A DNA stretch of 64,000 nucleotides from Ligustrum vulgare (Eukaryota > Streptophyta > Magnoliopsida > Lamiales > Oleaceae): positions 15,313,352 to 15,377,351 of the forward strand of contig OY743171.1 of NCBI GenBank assembly GCA_963555705.1. Direction: 5' to 3'. Within the stretch, counting starts at the first letter, position 1. Every line of letters begins with the position of its first letter. Below are positions 11,541-23,170 of the stretch, piece by piece. The notes below the pieces were generated by a model that was not told the origin of the DNA, made no database searches, and was given only the letters and a program-made list of their open reading frames with translations. The translations under genes and the position numbers were made by a program.

Positions 11541-12552
11541 TGACGCGATCCCAGTCGGGGAATCTCGTCGAACACGCGGAATAACGATATTTAAAATCCT
11601 AGGAAAGATCTAAATCAGATCTGACACGAAAAATAACAAGAACACGAATGAATAGACGGAAATTAAAATAAGATTGACGATAGGACCTTGACCCAAGATT
11701 CACGACGCAAGAAATTGACGATACGGAATCGAGATCCAAGGTTTTCGAAACACCATAAGGACTTGTCAATTTCCTTGATAAGATTCTAATCGGACACGCC
11801 ACAAATATTCTCGCGAATATTTGATAAGTACAACGCCACAAATATTTCACAATATTTGATAAGTCGGATTTGTTCTTGAAGAACACAAAAGGGACTCCTC
11901 AACCTTTCAATTGGAGAAAACTCTCTCAACTATATTAATCTCAAAATCAATCTTAACTGTTTTTACAATGAATTGAAAAGCGTATAAATAAGCAAAATAA
12001 CCTAGCATCTAATTTACTCAAAATAGAATTCTAATTATGCTAAAATTCTAAAATAGGAAAATAACCTAAAATAATAAAAGGAAATAAAATAATTAAAAAT
12101 CCGCAAAATCTGGCCCGCTCCTCATTTACGGCCGTGAAGAATACTTTTACGGCCGTAAAGCCTTCTCTGGTCCAAAATTGTTTTATGAGTTACGGTCTTG
12201 ACGAATTTCTTACGGCCGTGAAGTTTCCCTTTTTTGAACGTTACGGCCGTAACTTCCAGGCTTACGGCCGTAAGCCTCCTTCTGCAGAAAATCTTCATTT
12301 TTCCTCGTTAATTGATTACGGCCGTGATTGTAAGATTTACGGCCGTGAATACATGGGTTACGGCCGTGAAGGTCATCCATTACGGCCGTAATGGAATTTC
12401 TGCATAAATAATTTCTTTTACTCGATTCGGCTCGATCCGTCCCTTTTCTCGGCTCGACCCCAACACGGAACTTGCTCCGTTTTCCACGTAGATCACTATC
12501 ATATTGTCGATGAATCGAATTTACCCTTCGATGCCTGGTCCGGATCACATCA
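11541..12552 (-). repeat. Element C 3' LTR
   Basis: 1012 bp. Nearly identical to 14371-15374. It contains ten TTACGGCCGTAA-type palindromes at 12126-12393 and encodes the last ~114 residues of the element C frame. Confidence 0.92.
12126..12393. repeat. Dense TTACGGCCGTAA palindrome cluster (C 3' LTR)
   Basis: Ten copies in about 270 bp, with cores TTACGGCCGTRA at about 12127, 12148, 12212, 12241, 12263, 12318, 12338, 12359 and 12380 and one decayed copy at 12191. Because each is a palindrome, both strands translate to Y-G-R or H-G-R motifs. The same cluster is at 14947-15215 in the 5' LTR. Confidence 0.9.
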
Positions 12553-13946
12553 TATTCCCTCTCTTGAAAAGGATTCGACCTCGAATCCATTTTTGGTCGG
12601 CTTTTCAAATTCCTCCTGCTTTCCTGGGCTCGGTGATCATTTTTATACCTCGTGCGATCCTTTAGACTTTTGGGCTGCTCATTTTTGCCAACAAGTTTCT
12701 TTCCTGTTTTAAGCTCATGGTTTGACTTCGGTACCTGTAAAACAGAATTTAAAGAACTGGGGAGGGGTTTGTTAGCGTGAGTAAGTGCAAATAGACTCAA
12801 TTTTGAGGTAGACTCTGTTTTCTTTTGCTTTTTGCACTCAGTCTCTCCTTTTTCTGAGGTGTGAACCTCAACTCTCTTTTCTTTATTTTTCACTCCCTCT
12901 CCTTTTTCTGAGGTCGTGGCCTCAACTCTCTTTTCTTTAGTTTCCATTCCCTCTCCTTTTTCTGAGGTCGTGGCCTCAACTCTCTTATTTTTCCCCTCAA
13001 ACTCACTTTTGACCTTCAATTGATCTTTCAGGGCTTCAGTTGGAGATAGTGGCATTAGTGTAAACTTTCCCCCTTTTACCAAGCTGTATCTATTCGTATA
13101 CCCATCATGTAGCACAGCCCTTTTATGTTGCCAAGGTCTCCCCAACAGTATATGACTAATTTGCATTGGCACTACATCACAAATTACCTCATCTGAATAC
13201 CCACCGACAGAAAATGTCACTAAAGCCTGTCTCTTCACCTTAACTTCCCCTGACTCAGTCAACCATTGTAATTTATAAGGTGTTGGATGTTTCGTTAAAG
13301 GTAAGCCTAATTTTTCCACCAACATTGTACTAACTACATTAGTACAACTTCCCCCGTCAATCACCAAGCTACAAACTTTTTCATTCACTAAGCATCGAGT
13401 GCGAAAAATATTATCCCTTTGCCCATCCACATTTTCCAAAACATTCGCCTTACGCTTAACGCTAAGAACATGCCTATCAATAATTGACTCATCCACCACA
13501 ACACTTTTAGCCCCTTCATTATCACACCTAACCTTTTTACGTGGACAATCAAGTGCAATGTGACCCCGTTCCAAACATTTAAAGCACTTAATATTTTTAT
13601 CCTTAAGAGGCTTGGAATCAGAATTATTTTTACCTTTAGTTGTCGTTTCCTCCCTCCTTTTGTGAACATGATCACTACTCTCCCACTTTGATCGATGTGA
13701 CTTTGCTTCTTCCTTTCCCCTCAATGACCTGTCATCCACCCCATCTCCAAACCTAGCATGACATTCAGGCCTTCTAGCTTTAGAATCCGTCCTAGATTGC
13801 TCTTTTTGTAGTTGGGAAATAATTGCTTCCCTCCTATCCATCTTAGCCATTAACTTCTCGACTTGTTCCTGCATGACCTCCAAAAACTTTAGATTCTTTT
13901 TGTCACCTGATGAGGAAGATGATGAAGATTTCTCCTTGCGAGACAT
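12210..13946 (-). CDS. Element C polyprotein: zinc knuckle plus retropepsin-like domain (intact 578-codon frame)
   Basis: ATG at 13946 gives MSRKEKSSSSSSSGDKK, a short helical segment (LEVMQEQVEKLMAKM, residues 22-36), a basic low-complexity region, a CCHC zinc knuckle CFKCLERGHIALDC (121-134), and a retropepsin-like domain with VCSLVIDGGSCTNVV (about 192-205; D-G-G for the usual D-S/T-G) and ILLGRPWQ (266-273). A charged linker with three KRVEATTSEKGEG-type repeats follows (about 321-370), then a basic tail. From about residue 465 the frame is encoded by the LTR, so the tail carries HGR/YGR repeats from the palindromes. The capsid core present in element A is missing, as are all pol enzymes. 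DSRSNPFQE just before the LTR matches DSRSNPFEE at the end of A's pol, so this is an internally deleted A-like element. The open frame is striking among decayed neighbours and may reflect youth rather than function. Confidence 0.8.
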   Translation of the reverse strand: MSRKEKSSSSSSSGDKKNLKFLEVMQEQVEKLMAKMDRREAIISQLQKEQSRTDSKARRPECHARFGDGVDDRSLRGKEEAKSHRSKWESSDHVHKRREETTTKGKNNSDSKPLKDKNIKCFKCLERGHIALDCPRKKVRCDNEGAKSVVVDESIIDRHVLSVKRKANVLENVDGQRDNIFRTRCLVNEKVCSLVIDGGSCTNVVSTMLVEKLGLPLTKHPTPYKLQWLTESGEVKVKRQALVTFSVGGYSDEVICDVVPMQISHILLGRPWQHKRAVLHDGYTNRYSLVKGGKFTLMPLSPTEALKDQLKVKSEFEGKNKRVEATTSEKGEGMETKEKRVEATTSEKGEGVKNKEKRVEVHTSEKGETECKKQKKTESTSKLSLFALTHANKPLPSSLNSVLQVPKSNHELKTGKKLVGKNEQPKSLKDRTRYKNDHRAQESRRNLKSRPKMDSRSNPFQEREYDVIRTRHRRVNSIHRQYDSDLRGKRSKFRVGVEPRKGTDRAESSKRNYLCRNSITAVMDDLHGRNPCIHGRKSYNHGRNQLTRKNEDFLQKEAYGRKPGSYGRNVQKRETSRP

Positions 13947-14352
13947 TGTTAGTTCTCAAAAGAATTAAAATATTCCTCACGTGTTTATACTCAATCGTGT
14001 ATCACACTCAATCCCCTTCCAAGAACTTCAAGAAACAATTCGAGAACTCAATCAAGGGTAGGACACAATAAGACACGAGCAAGAACAAGAAAATTTAGAC
14101 AAATTCGGAATATTCGGGGACAGATGGAATATTTTTTGGTTTTTTCTTTTTTATCTTCTGCCAGAAAATTGGACTACGAGTATGTCAGAAAAAACGGAAC
14201 TGGATTCGGATGAAAAACGAACAAGAAAAACACTTTTGAATTTTTGGGACTGACTCTTATGGATCAAACTGGAAAAATATATGACTGACACGAAGAACGC
14301 GAAGAACAAGAAAATCAAGAAATTTCAAGAAACGCAAGAATCTGAAATAGAT

Positions 14353-14368
14353 CCAAGCTCTGATACCA
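14353..14368 (-). other. Element C primer-binding site (initiator tRNA-Met)
   Basis: Minus strand reads TGGTATCAGAGCTTGG two bases inside the 5' LTR end. Confidence 0.9.
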
Positions 14369-14370
14369 GA

Positions 14371-15374
14371 TGACGCGATCCCAGTCGGGGAATCTCGTCG
14401 AACACGCGGAATAACGACAATTAAAACCTAGGAAAGATCTAAATCAGATCCGACACGAAAAATAAACAAGAATTAAATTACTGGAAAGATAAAATTGACG
14501 ATAGGACCTTGACCCAAGATTCACGACGCAAGAAATTGACGATGCGGAATCGAGATCCAAGGTTTTAGAAACACCACAAGGACTTGTCAATTTCCTTGAT
14601 AAGATTCTAATCGGACACGCCACAAATATTCTCGCGAATATTTGATAAGTACAACGCCAAAAATATTTCCACAATATTTGATAGGTCGGATTTGTTCTTG
14701 AAGAACACAAAAGGGACTCCTCAACCTTTCAATTGGAGAAAACTCTCTCAACTATATTAATCTCAAAATCAATCTTAACTGTTTTTACAATGAATTGAAA
14801 AGCGCATAAATAAGCAAAATAACCTAGCATCTAATTTACTCAAAATAGAATTCTAATTATGCTAAAATTCTAAAATAGGAAAATAACCTAAAATAATAAA
14901 AGGAAATAAAATAATTAAAAATCCAAAAAATCTGGCCCGCTCCTCATTTACGGCCGTGAAGAATACTTTTACGGCCGTAAAGCCTTCTCTGGTCCAAAAT
15001 TGTTTTATGAGTTACGGCCGTGACGAATTTCTTACGGCCGTGAAGTTTCCCTTTTTTGAACGTTACGGCCGTAACTTCCAGGCTTACGGCCGTAAGCCTC
15101 CTTCTGCAGAAAATCTTCATCTTTCCTCGTTAATTGATTACGGCCGTGATTGTAAGATTTACGGCCGTGAATACATGGGTTACGGCCGTGAAGGTCATCC
15201 ATTACGGCCGTAATGGAATTTTTGCATAAATAATTTCTTTTACTCGATTCGGCTCGATCCGTCCCTCTTCTCGGCTCGACCCCAACACGGAACTTGCTCC
15301 GTTTTGCATGTAGATCACTATCATATTGTCGATGGCTCGACTTTACCCTTCGATGCCTGGTCCGGATCACATCG
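14371..15374 (-). repeat. Element C 5' LTR
   Basis: 1004 bp. The outermost base pair reads CG instead of TG on the minus strand (15374-15373), a one-base change from the 3' LTR copy. Palindrome cluster at 14947-15215. The 112-codon minus frame here (15370-15032) is only the LTR copy of the element C tail. Confidence 0.92.
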
Positions 15375-15379
15375 TTTGG

Positions 15380-18060
15380 TCTTGCAACTAAGAAATTTTG
15401 GGATTTTGATTTGTATCATATATTTTATAAGTATGATAATGAGTTGGCATTTGAGCCAATTAATGTATTGAAGGAAGTGATATTGAGATATTGGAAACTA
15501 TGATTAGAAATTGTTGTGTTGAGGAATTATGAATTGATTTCTGGGATATTTTGATGGAATTGAAGTTTGTTGGAATTGTTGTCAATAATTAAATCGTTGT
15601 GGTCAGACGTGGAGTATAACTACAAGTTGTTATTGTTGGTTATGAAGTATACCTACGGGTTGGATTAGTCCAAATTACAAGGGAGACCCTGCCCAAAATT
15701 TTATCATTTTGAGTTAAGAGCATGGTATGGTAAAGCAGCCCACTAAGGGAATTGAGGATTGACTTGCAAGTTCATTTACACCACGAGCAAGATTTAGTAA
15801 ATGATAAAAAGGGATAATGACTCTTGAGACATCTTGGCTTATTCTAAGTATAATCATTTTTGGTAATTGGTATAGTTACATTGAAATGCTCTCCTTATTT
15901 CACAATTTCAAAAAACAAGATGATGTATACAACTACTGGGATATCAAGGTATACATGAAGTTATGTGATGAATTGATGCATACATTGGAAAATGTCAAGT
16001 TATATTTTGAGAGATAGTGATGACAAATATTATGGCAATATTGGGAAGGATCTTAATTATTCTTGGGAACGAATTGATTATTAGTTGGAAATGAGCACTC
16101 ATATTGGAGAATATTATAAACTATGATGGTATGCGATAATACTGTTGATTTATTTTGGAAGTTTATTTGATAGATGATGTGTTAAATATTTGGTTATTTA
16201 CCTGGAATATGATTATTTGGAATAGTCAGTTATCATGAATGTGAGATATTGAAAATATTTTATAGTGAGATGCCTTAAAGGAGTAACCATTTATTCGAAG
16301 TGAGAAATTGGGGGCATATGATTGAATGTTTGAGATTATGTGAGATAATGATGATTGTCATAAGGTCATTTGAATATAAAAGGTACAAGAGATAATTATA
16401 AGGAATACTGTGATTGCTCTTATGGTGAGAACTGAAGGTGACGATGTATTGAGATTATGAAATAAGTTGACTTTCCATGAATAAGTTATACTATGTTTGG
16501 TTCTAAGTGGATTTCAAAGAAAGATGAGTCTCAGTCATGGAAATGAATCAGGGTTTTCCTCGTAGTATGAATGATTCACTGATGTACATTAAGTTTTCAT
16601 TATGATATTAGAAGATCACGAGAGAAATTGTTTGATGAAATTGATGAAAGAAATTTTTATCAGGTCCTAGATTTGTACAAGTATTGCAGAAGTAATGCAT
16701 CTGATCGGAGGAAGGTTTACGATGAGATCATACCTTGAAATTTTGGAAATTTTTACTGATGGTATCTTAGTTCGAAAATAAGAAATGAAATTTATGTAAT
16801 TGTCCTTGTGGATAGAATTTGTGGAAATGGGAATCAGACTTCACAGTGATGACTTATTATGGAGTAGTGTGCAGAAAGAGTGACATGTGGCAGAATCCAA
16901 GATTTATTGAGTTTGAGAGATTGATATATAATCTTAGTGGACAGACTGGCGTATAAGGTTCACGTGATAGATATGATGGTTATTATATTGTAATCTTAGA
17001 GAGATTGATATGATTATTTGAGGTCATATGATATGATCATAAGTGATATGTTACATGATTATTACAAGATATGGTGACTAGACGGTTAATGGATGTTATG
17101 GTTCTCCCTGAAGGATTGTGTGAATATATTGAGTCAATTGATCTCATTTTAAAGGTTTATTGCATTATAGTGAAATATTACCTACGATTGAGAATCTTCA
17201 TTTTGAGTTATGAGATATATAGATTTATTTAAGTTTTGGTTATGCAGTTTCGATTACTTATTATCGGTTGTACTTTTGATGTGAGTAAAATTGTTTTGGG
17301 TACAAAAATGGAAAACCTAAGATGATCACTTGTGTGACTTTTACTTATAATGGAATTGTATCTTTGGGTTAAGTAAATTTGATGAGGAATCCTATATGGT
17401 TACCAGAAGTCTTATTCAATGGTGATAGACTTAATCAGAGTATTGTTCAAAGTATGACATGAATAGAAGTTTTGGGAGAATAGGCAAAGTTGAATCTTGA
17501 ACTTCAGATTGGGAAGTTAGTGAGGTTTCTTAAGTTGAGAATATCATATCTGATTCTTATGATGATACTTTAAGTTAGTACCTTAGTCTTCAGCTGGAAT
17601 GAGTATGTGATATCAAGTACTTGGTGCATGGTTCAAAAGTATGGACTAAAGGACTTAAGTTTGAATTTCTCAAATTTTGAAAAGGAAATGTCAATCGAGT
17701 TTAGAAATGATTGCGTATGTGAATCTTTCCTGAAAGATTCTGCCAAGTTTGGGTTTTGTACTCAATGTTTTGGAATTGATACCACGTTTTTATGTTTTGG
17801 ATCATAAGGTTTTATTCTTGATCAATCTTCTTGGTTTCTAGTTTAAGCATTTGAATAATTGATATTTATATCGTGAATTCGATATCAGTATAGATCCTTG
17901 AAAGGTTTGTAATAGAAGGTCAATGAATGAGTTAATAAGTTGAATAATGTCGGATGATTGATTAGGTTCTACACAATAGCTATCAAGTGTCTTTTCGCAT
18001 AGCTTCATATGAGGTACAGATATATGTTAGAGAGGTTGTCCGATTTCATGGATTGCTAGT
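15380..18060 (+). pseudogene. Element B pol region, unreadable remnant
   Basis: Position in the element implies protease, reverse transcriptase and RNase H. Frames are full of stops. Only faint traces are suggested: FTDGILVRK near 16,760 (compare F-x-DDIL) and SAKFGFCTQCFGI near 17,740 (compare the YAKFSKCEFWL segment). The short gap between the second trace and the integrase core at 18,070 implies a deletion of RNase H and N-terminal integrase. The base composition (many TGA/TAG, depleted C) fits decay after cytosine methylation. Confidence 0.5.
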
Positions 18061-18935
18061 GTCCATTTTTTAGATAGAGAGCCGAGAATTTTTCCCTTGA
18101 GATTTGGAAGAGTTTACTTGAGGCAATGGGTACTAAATTAAATTTTAGTACTACCTACCATCCCCTGACAGACGGGAAGTCCGAACGCACTATTCAGACG
18201 CTAGAAGATATGCTTAGAGCCTGTGTGCTAGACTTGAGTGGTAGTTGAGAGATTTATCTACCGTTGGTGGAACTTGCCTACAATAACGGTTTTCGGGCCA
18301 ACATTGATATGCTACCATACGAAGCCCAGTATGGATGAAGATGTCGATCGCCAATCTTTTGGGATGAAGTTGGCGAGAGGAAATTATTGGGTTCAGAATT
18401 AATTGAGAGAAATAGGATATCGAGAAGATCAGATTACGGATTAAAGCTGCCCAAGACAGACAGAAAAGCTATGCCGATCAAAGAATAAAAGACTTAATGT
18501 TTGAGATTAGAGAGAAAGTGTTCTTGAAAGTAACTCCTATGAAGGGTACTTTTTGTTTCGGCAAGAAAGAGAAATTAAGGCCTCATTTCATCGGACCTTT
18601 TATGATACTAGAGAAAGGGGGGAATGTGGCTTATTGTTGGCTTTGCCACCAGAACTTGCAGCTGTTTACAATGATTTTTCATGTTTCTCTATTGAGAAAG
18701 TATGTTCATGATCTCATAGTCATGTGGTGAATTATCAGTCTCTTGCAGTTCAGAAAGATTTGACTTATGAAGAGGCACCATGTGCATAGTAGAGAAGAAA
18801 AGTTCATGTCTTAAGAAACAAAGAGATTCTTTAAGTCAAAGTCCAGTGAGCTAGATATAAAAGTGATGAAGCTACTTGGAAAAAAAAAAGGAAGATGAGA
18901 TCCTAGCCAAGTATCCAGAATAATAGATCAAGTAA
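18061..18935 (+). pseudogene. int: Element B integrase end and chromodomain remnant
   Basis: Readable blocks: MGTKLNFSTTYHPLTDGKSE and RTIQTLEDMLRACVLDLSG (18126-18245), LPLVELAYNN, SPIFWDEVGERKLLG, then FLKVTPMKGTFCFGKK, LRPHFIGPFMILE and FHVSLLRKYVHD (18497-18730). This is the integrase core to C-terminal GPF/Y-like domain of Tekay/Del chromoviruses. A chromodomain trace follows: DLTYEEAPC near 18,750 and SDEATWK near 18,870. In these elements the chromodomain targets insertion to heterochromatin. Multiple stops and shifts make it non-functional. It ends before 'cgaggacgaaatt' and a weak polypurine tract (18963-18974). Confidence 0.85.
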
Positions 18936-18974
18936 GTTTAATTTCGAGGACGAAATTATTTTAAGGGGTAAGGT

Positions 18975-20044
18975 TGTAGCGACCAAGAATTTTTCACGCG
19001 ATTAAATAATTATTTTAAAATTTCGAAAACCGGGTCGCTAAGATCTCACCCATTTTAAGTTAACGTCACGACGCATTGGTCTAGCCAAATCGAGAAATAT
19101 CGAGTTGATTCGATTTTAAATTAAATTCCGAATTTCCAAAATTTTATTATTTTATTTATTTATTTAAATTATTATTTTCAAAATCATTTTTAATCCCAAA
19201 TTATGTAAAGTTCATTTTATCAGATGCATCCTTTCGACCAAGTTGAATTCGCGTGCGAATTTTCCTCGAACTACGTGCATTACTTGCCTAGGTTTTCACA
19301 CCACCAACCCCCATCCATCACATCCATCCCATACTTCACCAACTCCATAATTCATCCTCACACTCCCTATACATCCTCCCTCAACACAATCAATTCACCA
19401 TCAATAAATCACAGCCCCATTTCCACCTTCACCACCACCACCTCAATCACAACCAGCCACTGACCAACCACTGCAACCAGCTCAGCTCCATTGCAGCCTC
19501 TTCCCAACATCATCAACACAACCACTTCGACCCACCGTTTATCACCTGCAGCACCGCCACCAACCGCCACCGTCACCACCTCAATCACCACTGCTCAACC
19601 ACACCCAACGCACCTCCTTCCCCATCAATCATCATCATCATCACCACCATCACCACTCACACAGCCACCACCTCCATTTTCGCACCCACCATCACCACCG
19701 GCATCAGCATCACCACCCAAAACCCACAGCCCAGTCACCAAATCCGCACCAAATCCTTACCCAAATCAAACCATAAACCAAGAATAGACTAGCCTAGAAC
19801 ATTACCTCGACCTTGACCCATCTCTAGCCAGATTCTCGCCGGAACAAACTCCAATTTTCCCAACCGAGCCTTGATTTTCTGCCCAAAAACCCGCTTCAAA
19901 TTCTGCCAATTCAGCTCTGTTCGCCCCTCCTCGTTGCCACCACTCGACGGCGACACCCCGCCGGCAAAACGTCGGTGCTAGCTGGAACGGGCGGAGTTTC
20001 GCCCTCCGCCGCTCTCTCTTTCCGCTCCTTTGTCTGTAACCGAT

Positions 20045-20110
<66 letters not shown>

Positions 20111-21398
20111 TTAAATTTACTTTTGTGAAATTTGCATCTTAGTCCCCATCTTTTGAAATCGTTCAATTCAGTCCCTGCCGATTTAATTCATTTGATTTTA
20201 AGCCCCAAATCTTGAAATGATCATTTCAGTCCCTTATGTTTTAAAATGATTATTTTAACACCTGAAGTTTTAAATTATTTAAGCTTTCAATAATAAACTT
20301 TCAAAATATTCATGTTAGTCCCTCAACTTTCAAATTATTCATTTTAATCCCTCAACTTTCAAATTAGTCATTTTAGTCCCTCAACTTTCAAAGTATTCAT
20401 TTTAGTCCCTCAACTTTCAAATTATCAATTTCAGTCCCCAAATTGTAATTTATCATTTTAACTATAAATTTCAAAAGACTAATTCGACTTAATCTTCTAA
20501 TTGGCTAGACGAAGCGTACGGAGAATTAAAGAATTGAAGTCGTTTCCTGCTCAACTGTGCACTCGTCAAGTTTAAGGTAGACTCGCCCCTATTAATTGAT
20601 TTAAATTATGATTGCATGTGAATGCGTATGTTATGTGACTTATGTGAAAGTCATTTTTATGAAAAGAGAAAAGAATGTATTTCTTCGGAAATATTTATGT
20701 TGAGATGAGAATATATTTCTTATGAAATATTTATGTCGTTATGCTTGTCATAACTTACTTGCTTTATGCATGAGAAAGAAAGAAAGAAGAGAATATCTTG
20801 CAAGATAAATGATGATGTTATGCATAACTTATGTGCTGTATGTGCACGAGAAGAAAGAGCAACCCACACCCTATGATTTTAAAGAGCCTATGATTTTCAA
20901 AGAGAAGCCACGTGCTTTAATGCAAAAGAAGAGCAACCCACACCCTATGATTTCTAAAGAGCCTGCATTTATGTGTTCAATTATATTGTAGATTAATTAA
21001 TTGGCGATGAGTCTACTGAGTATTTCTATGAAATGCTCATGTCTATTTTAACAACATTTGCAGATCTCGGAGAGGGTGGCAAGTGATGGATGATTGTGGC
21101 AATAGACGTTAAATGGTTGAAAACCTTATTTTAATGATTTCCGTATTTCCAAACATTAGATAATTTTGAGAATTTCAGTTATTTGAGAAATTATGACATT
21201 GTAAATTGCTTTACAATATTAATGGCTCGATTTATTATTTCGAATTGTTTCATAAATGTTTTCAATTTTATCGACCATTACAATATTTAATGTTGCCAAA
21301 AAATGAATTTCAGTTATTTCTTCCGCAAAAATATTATTTGAAAAGTTAGATCAGACGATGACGTGGTGACCTGGGTATTTAGAACTCGGGGCGCTACA
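18975..21398 (+). repeat. Element B 3' LTR
   Basis: 2424 bp, TGTAGCG...CGCTACA. Has the ~347-bp segment (20869-21215) missing from the 5' LTR and a shorter GA tract (20056-20103). That segment itself holds two near-copies of 'gcaacccacaccctatgatt'. Confidence 0.92.
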
Positions 21399-22512
21399 AC
21401 CTAGGACTAAGAAGGGAAGAGATTCGATTTTTGTGGTAGTAGATCGCTTTAGTAAAATGATACATTTCATACCATGCCACAAAACTGATGATGCTACCAA
21501 CATAGCTGATATTTTCTTTAGGGAAGTCGTGTGCTTACATGGGGTTCCTAAAAGTATCGTCTCGAATAGGGATGTTAAATTCCTTAATCATTCTTAGAGA
21601 GTCTTGTGGAACAAATTGGGAACAAAACTACTTTTCTCTGCAACTTGTCACCCACAGACCGATGGACAGATCGAGGTAGTAAATAAGACCATGATTCAAT
21701 TGTTGCGCACCATAATCAATAAAAATCTGAAAAACTGGGAAGTGTGTTTACCATTTATTGAATTTGCATATAATAGGGCTATACATTCTACTACTTCTTG
21801 TTCACCATTTGAAATTGTTTATGGTTTTAATCCGCTAACACCATTGGATTTAATTCCTTTACCTGTGAATGAAAGTAGTAGTCTGGATGGAAACAAAAAG
21901 GCTGAGATGGTTAAATCACTCCACGACAAGGTGATGTTGGTAATTGAAAAGAAAAATGAACATTATGCATCGCATGCTAACAAAGGAAGAAAATGCGTCA
22001 TCTTTGAACCAGGTGATTGAGTTTGGGTGCATTTGAGGAAGGAGCGATTTCCGGAACAACGCAAATCAAAGTTACAACTGTGAGGAGATGGTCCATTCCA
22101 AGTGACTGAAAGGATCAACAATAATGCCTATAAACTAGATCTTCGTGGTGAGTATAATGTTTCGGCTACATTTAATGTTTCTGATCTATCTTCGTTTGAT
22201 GCAGGTACAGACTCGAGGTCGAATCCTTTCGAGGAGGGAGGGGATGATGTAATCCAGACCATGAATACAAGCCCGCGCAAAGATCCGTTGATGATCAAAG
22301 GAGGACCGATGACTCGATTGCAAAAGAAGAGGGCCAACGAAGCAATAGACAAGTTAGTATAAGAAACGGTGGACAAAACTATGTTCATGACTGCAAAAGA
22401 AGCAAGTTCCGTGTTGGAGACTAGTCGAGACGACGAGTGGATCAACCTCATTCAAGCCGTCGAAGGAAGTTGTGAAGTTTCAGAATTACGGCCGTAACCC
22501 TATAATGCTTAC
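21399..22512 (+). pseudogene. int: Element A integrase, C-terminal half, running into the LTR
   Basis: Resumes A pol after the ACCTA duplication: [32 protein letters not shown] (the usual S-D-R-D is S-N-R-D, so a catalytic aspartate seems lost), [31 protein letters not shown], then GPFQVTERINNNAYKLD and VSATFNVSDLSSFDAG. Stops at 21595, 22018 and 22081 break it. The frame continues over the polypurine tract (SNPFEEGGDDV) into the 3' LTR (DPLMIKGGPMTRLQKKRANE, then EWINLIQAVEG) and stops near 22510. No classical chromodomain is visible between integrase and LTR. Confidence 0.88.
22231..22244 (+). other. Element A polypurine tract
   Basis: GAGGAGGGAGGGGA directly before the 3' LTR start TGATGTAATCC; it primes plus-strand DNA synthesis. 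It is also coding (EEGGD). Confidence 0.9.
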
Positions 22513-23170
22513 GGTCGTAACGAGTCCACTGCTGAAAATTGAAATTGCTAAAAGTTTGACTTACAGCTGTAACTCAACATGTGTTACGGCCGTAATGTGG
22601 CCTCGGGTGAAAATAAGATTTTCAGAAAAAAATGATTTAAGGCCGTAAATTAAGTCTCACGACCTAACTATTAAACAGTAAGATACTTACGGCCGTGAAG
22701 AAGGAAGTTACGGCCGTAACTATCAATACGCGTGAACTCCTTAATTTTCTATTATTTTTATTTCTTTCCATATTTGAGCAATTTCCTTCCTAGTTGAATT
22801 AGGGATCCTAAAGCTAGATTTGACCCTATTTAAAGGGATGTAATTTTCATTATTAGGGAGACTATTATTGATATTATTGTGAGGCAAATTTGCTTTCAAA
22901 CTCTATTCTTCATTGAATACAATTCGAACTTGCGAGTTAATCTTATTTGTTCAAATCTCGGTGAGAATTAATATTGCTTGTGATCAAGAGGTCAATATAT
23001 CTCTGTGATTGTATTGGTTGCTTGGTTCAATTGATTTTAATTGGATCCATAAATCGTGGTTCTTTGGCGTTCTTAGGTCGATTCAATATTTTGTGGGTTG
23101 CGTAACTACAATTGCTACGTGGTTCGCATCAGTTAGTGATTTATGTTTTAGCATAGAACCCTTTGCTTCG
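22245..23170 (+). repeat. Element A 3' LTR, truncated at its end
   Basis: Homologous to 3494-~4366. Homology stops at 'ctttgcttcg' (23161-23170), so the terminal CATCA copy is missing and no right duplication (GTTAG) follows. It has extra TTACGGCCGTAA-type units relative to the 5' LTR (cluster 22485-22722) and keeps the TATA box at 22827. Confidence 0.85.

Larger units (their letters stand above)
11541..15374 (-). mobile_element. Element C: short gag-protease-only LTR element, inserted in B
   Basis: On the minus strand: 5' LTR 15374-14371, initiator-Met primer site 14368-14353, one long frame 13946-12210, polypurine tract about 12565-12553, 3' LTR 12552-11541. The LTR starts TGATGTGATCC and ends GGGATCGCGTCA, giving imperfect inverted ends. 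The 5-bp duplication TTTGG flanks it (11536-11540 and 15375-15379). Only 3.8 kb long, it has no reverse transcriptase, RNase H or integrase. Its gag/protease and LTR start resemble element A, so it is probably a non-autonomous relative mobilised by A-type enzymes. The LTRs are very similar, so it is young. Confidence 0.92.

Noticed and set aside
12134..12391. Plus-strand YGR-repeat frame, also at 14956-15213
   Set aside because: Mirror of the palindromic repeats on the strand opposite to element C; kept only as a comment on the palindromes.
12126..12393. CRISPR-like look of repeated TTACGGCCGTAA
   Set aside because: Units are 12 bp, irregularly spaced, palindromic and within plant LTRs; no spacers of constant size and no cas genes.
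15032..15370. 112-codon minus frame
   Set aside because: 5' LTR copy of the tail of the element C frame; upstream of the element's own transcript start, so not a gene.
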